Source of the DNA: Strigops habroptila
Taxonomy: Eukaryota > Chordata > Aves > Psittaciformes > Psittacidae
Length of the DNA: 64,000 nucleotides
Direction of reading: 5' to 3'
NCBI RefSeq assembly: GCF_004027225.2
Contig: NC_046358.1
Location: forward strand, 1,110,911-1,174,910
The translations under genes were made by a program, and so were the position numbers. The notes beneath the pieces are model-generated. The model did no database searches. It was given only the letters and a program-made list of their open reading frames with translations, and was not told where the DNA came from. The first letter of the stretch is position 1. Each line of letters starts with the position of its first letter. Below are positions 46,401-58,400 of the stretch, piece by piece.

Positions 46401-49400
46401 AGACAATTCCTCTCCCAAGACTGACCCCACTCCTTCCCATGAATCAGAGGTTTCAGCTGGACTGGATCCTCTCCTTTCTCTCCCCTCACACAACGCCTGC
46501 TCTAAAATCAACACCAGCTCTCCTGCCATGCCTCGTTTCCCTGTTGCTCTCCAGAGTTCTGTTACAACAGGGCATTATTTGGAAGTCCAAGCAAAGAGTG
46601 TCTGGTACAGCTCAGATTCTCCCAAGGCTACAAACAGCCATGGCACAGCTCTGAATCACCCTCAAGCCCTGTAACAAAGCTGGGTCCAGGCTTTGGTGGC
46701 TTCTCCCGTGGCACAGGTCACCCCTGGCCGTTCAGCTGCCCCTCCCTGGGATCCCACGTGTTTCTTTGAACTGAAGAGTAGGAGAAACCCACATCAGACA
46801 CTCTGCTTTGGGGATGGGGAGAGAAACAGAGACCGCTCACTGCTGCTGCATGTCCAGTGTGTGGCCTGTACCAGAGCTCAGAACTTACTGGTTTGACCCC
46901 TTTCCCTTGCTGGGCTCTATCTATAAGCAGGGTCTAGGGACACGGAGGTCAGCAGCTCTGTCCTCTTGCTATAAGGTGTGACATGAGCATGGGAGGTCAC
47001 TGCCTGAAGGACCTGCTGCAGAGCTCAGTCATTCAGCCACTGTCTGTCATTGCAGCCTGCAGATGGGGAACCACTGATGAGAAGGGAGGACAAGAATGAT
47101 CAGTAAAACATGTTAAGTTGGGTTCATTACACATGGGCCTCTTTTCTACTGTAAATCTAAATTGAAAATGGCCTATGAAACTATTTATCAAAAATCTATT
47201 TCCTTTCTGAACAATCAAGATTCAGCAAATGAAAGTGTTTAGTAACTGGGGGGATAACAGGAGAAAAAGATGTTAAAAAGACAAGGGAATTCTGTACAAG
47301 GAAATAGGAAATGGAGCTGCTGTTCTTCTCCCTCCTCTCTCTTCATTTGAAGAGCAGTGGGAGCTGCCATCCTTCATCACCCCATGCTTCAAACCCTCCT
47401 TGGTCAGCACATACAGGTTAAACGCAGGGCTCCCTCATCTGCCCGTACAACAGAGCCCACATGGATTATCACCTTTCAGCTCCCCCCAGCTACTGTGTCC
47501 TCTCAAGTAACCCAAAACCCTTCAACCACAATGGGAACTCAGCCAAATGCAGCTCCCAGTGTCACAGACATTCACTCAAAGAGAAGGAGCCAGCCTGGAT
47601 GTCCCGGGCCTGGCAATTCCTCTAATGGAATACACCAGTGCTGACCACCATAGGATGGAGGTGCCAGTCTGAGGCCAACTGGACCATTCCCACTGCAAAC
47701 TCGGCAAGGAGAGAAAGGAAGACACTTTAAGAGGTTCATATAGAGCATGAGCAGCAGGTCAAAGGAGGTGACCCTGCCCCTCTATTCTGCTCTTGTGAAA
47801 CCGCACTTGCAGCACTGTGTGCAGTGCTGGTGTCCCCAACATAAGGAGGACATGGAGCTGCTGGAGCAAGTCCAGAGGAGGCCACGAGGATGATCAGGGG
47901 CTGGAGTAGCTCCCGTATGGAAACGGGCTGAGAACATTGGGGCTGTTCAACCTGGAGAAGAGAAGCTGCGTGGAGACCTCAGAGCAGCTTCCAGTGTCTG
48001 AAGGGGGTACAAGGATGCTGGGGAGGGACTCTGCATCAGGGACTGGAGTGATAGGACAAGGGGAATGGCTTTAACCTGCCACAGGGGAGATTGAGATGAG
48101 CTCTTAAGCAGCAGCTCTTCCCTGTGAGGGTGCTGAGGCGCTGGCACAGGGTGCCCAGAGAAGCTGTGGCTGCCCCATCCCTGGCAGTGTTCAAGGCCAG
48201 GTTGGACACAGGGGCTTGGAGCAACCTGCTCTAGTGGAAGGTGTCCCTGCCCGTGGCAGGGGGTTGGAACTGGATGATTTTAAGGTCCTTTACAACCCAA
48301 ACCATTCCATGATTCTATATTTAGTAGATAGGGCCCTCTCTTCTCTGGTTTGAAGACCCCAGTCCAGCAGAGAGCTTAAGTCCATGGTTAGGGATGAAAG
48401 AGCCTGTTCAGTTGCTTACAATGAAATTTAGACATTAAGAAACACTCGCTTGGAGGGAGGTCCTGGCCCTGCCACCAGCCCCACAGGCACTCGCGGAAGC
48501 AGAGAAGGTACTTTAAACACTGACACGTACGTGAATTCTTCATGAATCATGCCATATGCCACCCCCTCGAGCATCCTTACCCTGCACTTTGACCAAGGCA
48601 AACAGGATTTCAGTGGCAGCAGCGAGATAGGAAGAAAAGTTTCCTCACAAGAAGCATTTTACACCCTTTGCAGTAATCTACAAGCTGATCAAAGTTTAAT
48701 AGTGGATGGAATCACTGCCCATGCTGACAAAAGGCACTATATTTGAAGATGCATGTGGCTGAAAAGGGTGTTAATGGGATAAATCAAAGACTCTCCCTCT
48801 CATTCCACCCAGATCTAAAGGAAATGGAAAAGAGGAAATACTCTGAGTTAGACAAGTAGCTTTCCCCTTCATGAAAACTTACTTAACAGTAAACCCGAAA
48901 GGAATTTATGAAGCCTGTAAACCTGCCTTTAAGATAACAGGAGAGATAAGAATTGCTGTCATCACGTATAAACCAATTCCCTGCACTGCTCAGAAAGCAG
49001 AGGCTTTGTCACCTCTGCACAGATAGTGTTGACTTTGTCAATACCTTTCCATGCACTGTTTTACCATCACACTAACACGCCTGAGTATGTTTCTCAGGCC
49101 TGATTGCGTGGCTAATCTCAGCCTTCAGCTCAAATACTTGCCAGGAGTGTTATTTGGCCAGTGCCTCACCCAGTACCTTGCGTTATGAACACAGGATTGG
49201 GTCTTACGCTCTGCAGTGTTTATCCTCTTCTCTGCTCTTTCCGGTCCTTTGAGTTGGTCACCACAATTCTCATCCACCCAATTCCCACTATCACATCAAC
49301 CATCATGTTTAAATACTCAGCCCTTTCTGCCTGTCAGGGCTACCAGGGCTTTAAATCTGAGCCTTTCCCACTGCATCCACCTTGTCTGGAGCCAACTGCA

Positions 49401-52400
49401 ACAGTGGTTCTTGCTCGTACTTCAACACGACTGTCCAAGGCCCTGTGCACCCCCAGGTCCATCTGCTCTGTATCAGACCCCAACATTCTCAGCCTCTCCA
49501 AGATCCCTTTGTAACCTATTCCCGCTGCAGGATGGTGCTGGTTCCCTCCTTGGTGCTGGAGCAGAGTCAGCTTTTGCTGCCTCTTAGTCTGCTTCCTGCT
49601 TTGTATTCCCTGGGCTTTTGCAGGTAGGAAGATCTTCCCTCCCAAGCAGCACTCTCATCCTCCTCCATTGCCCACCGAGGCACGTGCTGATGGTGGACAC
49701 CATCCTTTGGGGAATTCCATCAGCTCAGGAGCTGAGGCTGCTACTGGGAACAGAGAGGTTTGCCCCCAGTCCCTTCTCCTTCTCTCCTCATGCTTTGTAG
49801 CTCTTGCCTGGTTGTCTTCTGGCACAGAGACTGCCCTTGTGCCATGGCTGGACCCTGACTCCTGATATAGCAAAGAGTCAGTGCCAGAAAGAAACTGCCT
49901 GAACTCTAAAAACGTTATGTCTGATCGCTGGGAGAAGGCATGAGGACAAGGGATCAGAACATCCACAGTAGCAGAGGCTCCAAAGAGCCTCTTCACATTT
50001 CACATCCATTTGGGGCTTGCTTTAAAACACACCCCATTTTTCCAGCTCTTGTTTGGAACCAGGCTGCAGGATTTGTGCATCAGACAAGCAGGGGTTTCCA
50101 CTCCAGCAGCCACAGGAGCACCACGGGCCAGCAGGGCTGTTCCTGGGGTTGGTGCACTGTTGTCCCCAGCCCCATGGCAAACATCTGCTCTACCTGCAGT
50201 ACCAGAGGGCTAATCCACCCCACAGATTGACTCAGCAGCAATGTGTTACTTAGCCTGATGCTATTGAGAAGGGGAGGTGGGATGAGGGGGTCATGCAAGT
50301 GCATGGGCCACTGATATTCCAGGGAAGAGGAAGAGCTGGACCTGGCCTGATAAACCTTTCAGGTTAAACAGCAGGCTGTTGAGTCAGGCCTACGACTTGT
50401 CCATCCAAAGCCTCCCACCTTTCTCTCCTGGAGAAAGCTGTTTACCACAGGGAAGAGCTTCAGCTGCTTTCCCTGTTGGACATGTTCTTCCCTTCTCCTC
50501 ACCAGGAACACAGCAGGGCAGCACATGGAACAAGGTGAAACAGGACCATTTCCTCTTCCTCGCTTTCCCCTGTTATCACTGTGGCCTGGCTGTGCTGTCA
50601 CTCACACAGGGACAACCGCAGAGTCCAACTGCAGAGGGCTCCCAGCTTCTCCTGCCTCATGGTCCCCTCTGCTGGCAGATGGACCTTCTCCCTGTGCACC
50701 CAGAGCAGCATTCCCTGCACTGGCTGCTCATCGGAGGGGAGGGAAATAAGTTCCCTGGATTTCTGGGGTAGCCTTCACCCACTGCTGGGGGCACACACAC
50801 CATTGGGATGTGACACGCTTCCTCCTGCAGCTGCCTCCCCGCTCAGCATTCCCCTCACATGGATTTCAACTGCTTTCAGTTTGGCAAGGGAAGCTTAACT
50901 CCCATATTGAAGCTTCCAAGCCAGTGTCAGACAAGGACAAACTCCTGCACACGAAGCACCTGCACTGCTGGATGGGGGTCAGAGCTGCTGCAGTGACATA
51001 CAGGGAGATAAATCTGGGTGGTGAAACTCATTGTGCTGCATTACAACACCCAGATCTTTCACCACCGTGGCCAGGCTGGTGCTAACCACCAGAACATACA
51101 CCTTCTACCGCAACTCTCTCCTGCCTGTGCTCTAGGGAGCAGACAAAGAGGAGTTGAAGCCTTTAGAGATGGTTTCACACTAATTCACACGCACCAGCAA
51201 ATCTTTTTCACCTGTTTTTTCTCCTTTTCCCCCCAATTCCAGCACTTGGCTACCTTCATCATGGACAAGAGTGAGTCCATCGTGACAGTGGATGATGCCA
51301 TCCGGAAGCTCATCCTGCTCAACTCCAAAGAGAAGATCTGGACACAGGAGATGCTGCTGCAAGTGAATGACAAGTCCATCCGCCTCCTGGATTGCGAGTC
51401 GCAGGTACCAGAGCTCCCCAAAGAGTGAGATGTGGGGTGCAGCCTGTTCCTTTCCCATCCTGCCTGGGAGGGATGTTTGTAAGGAACCCAAATGAAGGTG
51501 AATCCCTACCAGAATCCACTCCTGGGTGAGCAGGGGCTGACTCCTAATTCAAAGGGCAGGTAGGTGCGAGGTGATTTACTCACAGCTCCAGAGTGCAGAT
51601 ACTCCAGGTGAAAGATACCTTCAGGCTTTCTGTGTGAGTGATGCAGACTTACAGGTCCACAGAGATCCTCATAAGGCATAAGCAGAGAGGGAAGGACATA
51701 CTACTTGTATTAAAACAACACACAGGATCACCTGCGCAAGAGCAGTGCCCTGTTTTGACAGGCAATACACATACACTCACATAGGGCATCTAATCCAAAG
51801 GGAAAGAGCAGACAGGGGGTGGGAGAGTCTGCCTTGATTTGAGCAATGAGAAACTAAAGACTATTAGCCCAAGGTCATCCAAGGACACAATGGGAGGGTG
51901 CAGCTCTCACAGAAAGCATCTTTCCTCCCAGTGCTCTGCTGGAACACAACAAGAGTACTGCTGCAGGCAGAGCACAGCAGTAAGATGATGGTGAGCAGCA
52001 AAACTCAAGTTCTTGTGAAGTCTCAGACTGGGCCCCATATTGAGGACCCAGAGGAGATCAAGAGCTCACCTCTGCCATCCACCTCTCTCCTATTCCACAG
52101 TCCCAAGCCACCTTTACATATATCTTTTAAGAGCCAGCAAACCACTGTGGAGAAGCACAGGCTCTGCCAGGTCTCCCTCCTCAAGCAGGGAGCCCAGGAG
52201 CTCACACACAGGATCATTCCCATCAGTTCAGTAGCTCTCCATTGCCTGACCCCTTCCTCTTCCTCTTGCAGGAGGAGCTGGAGGACTTTCCCCTGCCCAC
52301 AGTCCAGCACTGCCAGACGGTGCTGAACCAGATGCGCTATTCCTCCATCCTCCTCCTGGTGTGCCAGGATTCAGAGCAGCACAAACCTGACATCCACTTC

Positions 52401-55400
52401 TTCAACTGCGACGAGGTGGAGGTGAGCAGAGCCCCTCTTGCTGGGGGGGGGAATGGAGAACAAACTGTGCTCCAGCTCCTTCCTCCGTCACCTACTTACA
52501 GCCCTCAAATCCTTCCAAAGCAAAGCCCCTAAAACATCCCTGTTTTGTCTTTGAGGCGGAGATGGTCCACGAGGACATTGAAAGTGCCCTGGCAGACCAC
52601 AAGCATGGGAAGAAGATACGGCCACAGACACTCAAGTGAGTATTGTGGGTACTGGAGCCCTGGCAGATCAAGCAGTTTCCAAGTTTTCCTGACTTTAATA
52701 AGAACCCAAGGAAGTTTCTTCCTATTCTTCTTAGGCAGAAGTTGTTCCCTGGGAGGGTGCTGAGGCGCTGGCACAGGGTGCCCAGAGAAGCTGTGGCTGC
52801 CCCATCCCTGGCAGTGTTCGAGGCCAGGTTGGACACAGGGGCTTGGAGCAACCTGCTCTAGTGGAAGGTGTCCCTGCCCGTGGCAGGGGGTTGGAGCTGG
52901 AGGAGCTTTAAGGTCCCTTCCGACACAAACCACTCTCTGGTTCTATGATACAACTGGGAGTAAAGAAACCCATTTACAGAAGCCTCTGAGACAGGATGAG
53001 CACTGACAGGGTGGTTCTGTGTCATTTCCCTTGCAGAGCAAACCAGGAGAAGATCAAGCAGAGACAATCCATCCTTCCACCACCACAAGGGCCGGCTCCT
53101 ATCCCGATCCAGCACGACGTGCGAGGCTCAGCGATGAACAGGAACCGGGTGGCACCCCCTTCCCAGCACGATCCAGGTACTGGGAGCGCTCAGCAGGTCT
53201 GTCCTGGGGACACGGGACTCCCAACCCTCCTGAAATGGCCTGTGGTCACCTCAGGCCCTGTCCTGCCGGAGCACAGGGAAGCCCAGTGGGTTTTCACTGT
53301 GTTATACCAGACACGTTCCTGAGGCACGACATGTTGTTGCCTTTCTGCTGTGCTTTATAATGCCTAAAGATCAGCCACAGCAAATACTTGTGCTCACTGG
53401 GCTCACAGGAGGCATCTTCTGCTCTAGCACAGCTCAACAAACCAAAGCTCCTTTAAACTCCTTGTAATGACACTATCTGGAATACTGAAATTCCCAAAAC
53501 AGCTGAAAGCCCCTCAGAAAACTGAGCCATCACATGAAGTTAGGACCAGGCACCAGTGATCATAAAAAGACAAGACAGACTTGGTTAGAAAGGCAAATTC
53601 CTGCCTCTGCTCACTTGGCAGGAGCCAAGATTCACCCTCAAATCAAGCAGTTTGCCTGAATTCCTCTGGAGTTGAGTGTGGAATTGCAGATGTGGACTCA
53701 CCTCCATCATGTGCTGATCTAAAGTCCTATTCCAAACCCATCCTGACTTCAACCTGTTGGAGCTGGCTTGAGAAAACTTGTATTTCTCTTTCAAGAAAGA
53801 AATAACAGAAATAAGCTGCTGGTAACAGGAATAAGCTCTGACAAAGGCTCAAATTGACTACAGTGATGAGCAAACTGTAACCTCTCATCATTGCCCATTG
53901 CACCACCTACTCTTAGGATCAGTTTCTAGGTTCAAGGAAAACATGTAAGGAAGATACTGTGAGAAACTCCAAACACCAGCTGAGGAGAGAAAACACTCAT
54001 TTCCCCGGGATGGGATCTGAAGCAGATGCTCAGGCCTCCCAAACGGAGCCTATTGCAGGGCTGGTTTTGTATAATGAATATAAGATCTATAATTCAGAGC
54101 TGCCCCATCCCTGGCAGTGTTCAAGGCCAGGCTGGACACAGGGGCTTGGAGCAACCTGCTCTAGTGGAAGGTGTCCCTGCCTGTGGCAGGGGGTTGGAAC
54201 TGGAGGAGCTTCAACCCAAACCATTCTATGATCCTGTGATCACTTCTCCTTTGAAATACACCTTATTGCTTTTCCTGTACAACCTGTCAAAACTAATCAC
54301 CTCATCTTAAAGATGACATAGATTGTTTTGTGGTCCTTTGCCAAAACTGCCTCCCCAGGTCTCCCACTTGATATCCCACTGTCCCAACACCTCCTGCCCC
54401 AGCCCCTTCCAACCCCATTTCACTGAGCTGACACATTCTTTTCACAAGAGGCCAGCCCTGTATTTAATGAAGCCTATTTTCAACCTCAGTAAATACATTT
54501 TCTCTCCCTCCCTTCTCTGCAGACTATGAGCGACGAGGCTCCGGCTCGCACGACCACGAGGAGTCCCGAGCCATCCTAGCACAGAAGATTGAGAAGGAAA
54601 CGGTGGGTAACGAGAACAGTGCATGGTCAGTAGGCAGAAGGAGGGAGAAGAGAGGAGGGAAGCAAAGGTCTCTTCCAGGAATAGATATTTAATGCATAGT
54701 CATTGGTAAACTGCTGTCTGCTGTGCATGAAGGTAAGGTGACCAAAAGCAAAGCTCCACAACTGGGTTGGTTACAATCCCCTTTGACCCGAGGCAGCTCT
54801 GCTGATTTCAGCTCTGCTCCTCCCCAGCCCACAGTCTGGTCTTGGGGTTGTTTTCCAGCCATCCATTAGCAGGGGTCACTTGTCACATTGATAAGTACAG
54901 CACGAGGCACAGCTTTGTGTTTGGGAAGTGATGAATTCAGCTTAATTCCATGCCTGGATTCCCTATTCCTGCGCATTCCTGCAGGAAGTGAGGCAGGAGC
55001 AGAGCAGCACACTCAGGGATTCGGGCTCCCTTTCATTTTGCTTTGTTGCATTTGTGTCCTCACAGCAAATCCTGAACTGCACTCTGGATGACATTGAAGT
55101 GTTTGTCGCCAGGCTTCAGAAGGCTGCAGAGGCATTCAGGCAGCTCAACCAGAGGAAGAAAGGGAAGAAGAACAAGAAGAAAGGGCCAGCAGGTACACGC
55201 AGCAGCTAGGACAAGCAGGGAGCACCGGGCCATGGATGAACGGCCTGGATGCCCCATCCCTGGCAGTGTTCGAGGCCAGGTTGGACACAGGGGCTTGGAG
55301 CAACCTGCTCTAGTGGAAGGTGTCCCTGCCCGTGGCAAGGAATTGGAACTGGGTGAGCTTGAAGGTCCCTTCCCAACCCAAACCATCCTCTGGTTCTATG

Positions 55401-58400
55401 AAGGTTGGAAGGAGACCTCAGGTCAAAGCAGCAGCACAGCTACACCACTTGGGAAGGTGCTGGTGGTCTGTGCGGACCTCTCACAGAGCACACAGAGCCT
55501 GGGGAAGCCTCCAGCACACAGAAAGACTTTTGGCTCTTCCTGAACCCTTGACTTACAGTAGTTCTAGTCTCAGCACCCGTTACTGCCATGTCTTCTGCAT
55601 GTCAGCAAGATGAATCCTTCCTGAACAGGGATGCTCTAATGACAGTATCTTTCTCTCCCCCTTCCCATGCAGAGGGTGTGCTGACTCTTCGAGCGAGACC
55701 CCCAAGTGAAGCTGAGTTCATTGACTGCTTCCAGAAAACCAAACTGGCTTTTAACCTCTTGGTAAGACACAGGTGTTTTCATCCCATGCAGTGACAGGGC
55801 TTTTCCTCACATATCATGTAACAACAATATAAAGTGACAACTGAACTAAAAGCACTATGAAGGGACAAAGATGTGAATTCCAGACCCTTCAGAATCCAGA
55901 ACACACCTTGTGCTGGTTTCTGAGGCCAAGTGGTGAAACTGAAACTAGAAATAAGGTCCAGGATGGGACTGAGGAGCCAGGGGCCTGCATTGCCTGGATC
56001 TCTTCACAGGCACAGCCCTGCCTCAGAGCACTTGTGAAGCTGTGAGTGTCCAAGGCCAGGTTGGACACAGGGGCTTGGAGCAACCTGCTCTAGTGGAAGG
56101 TGTCCCTGCCCGTGACAGGGGTTGGAGCTGGAGGAGCTTTAAGGTCCTTTCCAACCCAAACCAGCCTGGGATTCTATAAAATAGCTTCAAAAGGACTGAT
56201 TTTAACATAGAGCAGGTACCTCACCCCTCCTAAACAGCAGTCCCTCCCTGTGACAGGAAAGAGAAGGCAAAAGCAGGCTGGGGTTAAACTGGGTTTCCTT
56301 TCTCTTTCCAGGCCAAGCTGAGGAAGCACATCCAGAACCCCAGTGCTTCAGAGCTGGTGCACTTCCTATTTGGGCCACTGGAACTGGTAAACCTCATTCA
56401 CTGATTACACTGTGAACTCACTTTGTATTGCTGATGGTGCTTTCACACTTGCAGGCAGCTAAATTACACGGAAGAGTTAGGAGACAGCTCACAAGTGGCT
56501 AAAGGTGTCTCAGAAAAGTCTAGAAGCAACATCACCAGTGGTTCTGGCCTCTGATCTGATTTCCAGCTTCAAGTAAATCCACAAATCCCAGCAAATAGGG
56601 GTCTTTCCACCCCATTAATAAAGAACAAAAGTGTGAACCAGCTGTGGTTCCCAGTGGGAATCTGCCCAATCTCACCTTCAAGCAAACATGGCTCAATATT
56701 TGCACTGAAAATAGGAAGGAAAAATCCCAGCTTGAAAAAGAAGCCAGAGGGACACAGAAATTCCAAGTGATTTTCCATTTCCTTAAGTGGCAGCTTGTGC
56801 TGTGTCCTGTCTCTAACAGCAGCTGAGATTTAGATCGGGCCCTGCTTTGACTCCAGTAGAAACTCTTGTATTTCTCTGAACTGCCCAGTCTTCTTCAGTG
56901 ATTCCATGATCCAGGTTGGCATTTCCAGTAGTAGCCAGCAGGGCCAGGGCAGGGATTGTCCCCCTGTGCTGGGCACTGGTGAGGCTGCACCTCAAATCCT
57001 GGGTCAGTTCTGGGCCCCTCACCCCAAGAGAGACATTGAGGGGCTGGAGCGGGGCCAGAGAAGGGCCCCGGAGCTGGTGCAGGGCCTGGAGCACAAGTGT
57101 GATGAGGAACGGCTGAGGGACCTGGGGGGGTTTAGTCTGGAGAAGAGAAGGCTCAGGGGGGACCTTCTCGCTCTCTGCAACTGCCTGACAGGAGGATGGA
57201 GCCAGGAGGGGGCTGGTCTCCGCTCCCAAGGAACAAGGGATGGGACAAGAGGAAATGGCCTCAAGCTGCACCGGGGGAGGTTTAGATGGAGATGAAGAAC
57301 AATTCCTTCCCCAGAGGGTGCTCAGGCATTGGAACAGGCTGCCCAGGGCAGGGCTGGAGTCACCATCCCTGCAAGCGCTCACACACCGTGTAGACGAGGC
57401 CCTCAGTGCCATGGGTTAGTGGTGGCCTTGGCAGTGCTGGGCAGTGGTTGGACTTGATGGTCATAAGGGTCTTTTCCAACCTGGTTGATTCTCTGATTCC
57501 TGAGACAACTGAGCTGATCTAAGGATCAGCTGCTGCCAAGAGGACTTAGGCCATCCCCAACATGAAGCCTTGTCCTCTGGCTTTCATTGTATACCTTGGG
57601 GAACGTAGGAACTATCTATTTATTTGCTTTTTCTCAATAAAGTCAAGCACTCTCAGTGCAGTGCTGAGGATAAAAGGGGTGCTGAGCGAATGCAGTGGCC
57701 ATTTTAGGTGCCAGCAAACCAGCAATTTAGTTCATCTGTGTTGTGAAACCTCCCCCTTACAGATGAAGGCAAAGAGCAGAACATTGGAAGCACAAGTCTA
57801 ACGTGAACCAGCCTGGTCCTTTGGAGTGGGCACACACAGAGATCTCAAAGCATCAGAGCCACTGATTCTTGTGGTTTTGATTCCTGTTCCTTTGCATGGA
57901 TGTTGGTTTGATATGTTGAACATTTCCTACAAAACCTCTCCTGTTTGTGTGTGATGCAGATCATCAGTAGCTGTGGTGGCCCCGAGCTCGCCAAGTCTGT
58001 CGTCAGCCCGCTTCTTTCCAAAGACGCCACAGATTTCCTCCGAGGACACCTCACACCAAAGGAGATAAACCTCTGGGACTCGCTGGGAGAGGCATGGACC
58101 AGATCCAGGTGAGGACAGAGCTGCTGCCCCACCAGGGTCCCCAAGAGAAAGGCAGGGGGGCTGCTTGACGTGACAGCCATGGCAGGGGGTCAGGGATGCC
58201 CCAATGCCCCCGATGCTCCTCCCTGATGTGCTTTCAGAGACATGATCCTTGTGAATCTCACCACATATTCCCACTTCATGACCTAGAGCTGAATGGCCCC
58301 GGGAAGCAAATATCCCGACCTACATCCCCAAATTCCGCAACGGCTGGGAACCACCCGTGGAAATCTTCCGTGGAGCTCCCTGGGAAATAGACATCGGACA

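Larger units (their letters stand above)
45844..51242 (+). other. EPS8L2: EPS8L2 intron 4
   Basis: A 5.4 kb intron with a short CR1 tail (45982-46019) and a longer CR1 (about 47745-48319). From 48.3 to 51.2 kb I recognise nothing. The acceptor is preceded by a strong pyrimidine tract (CTTTTTCACCTGTTTTTTCT region). Confidence 0.8.
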
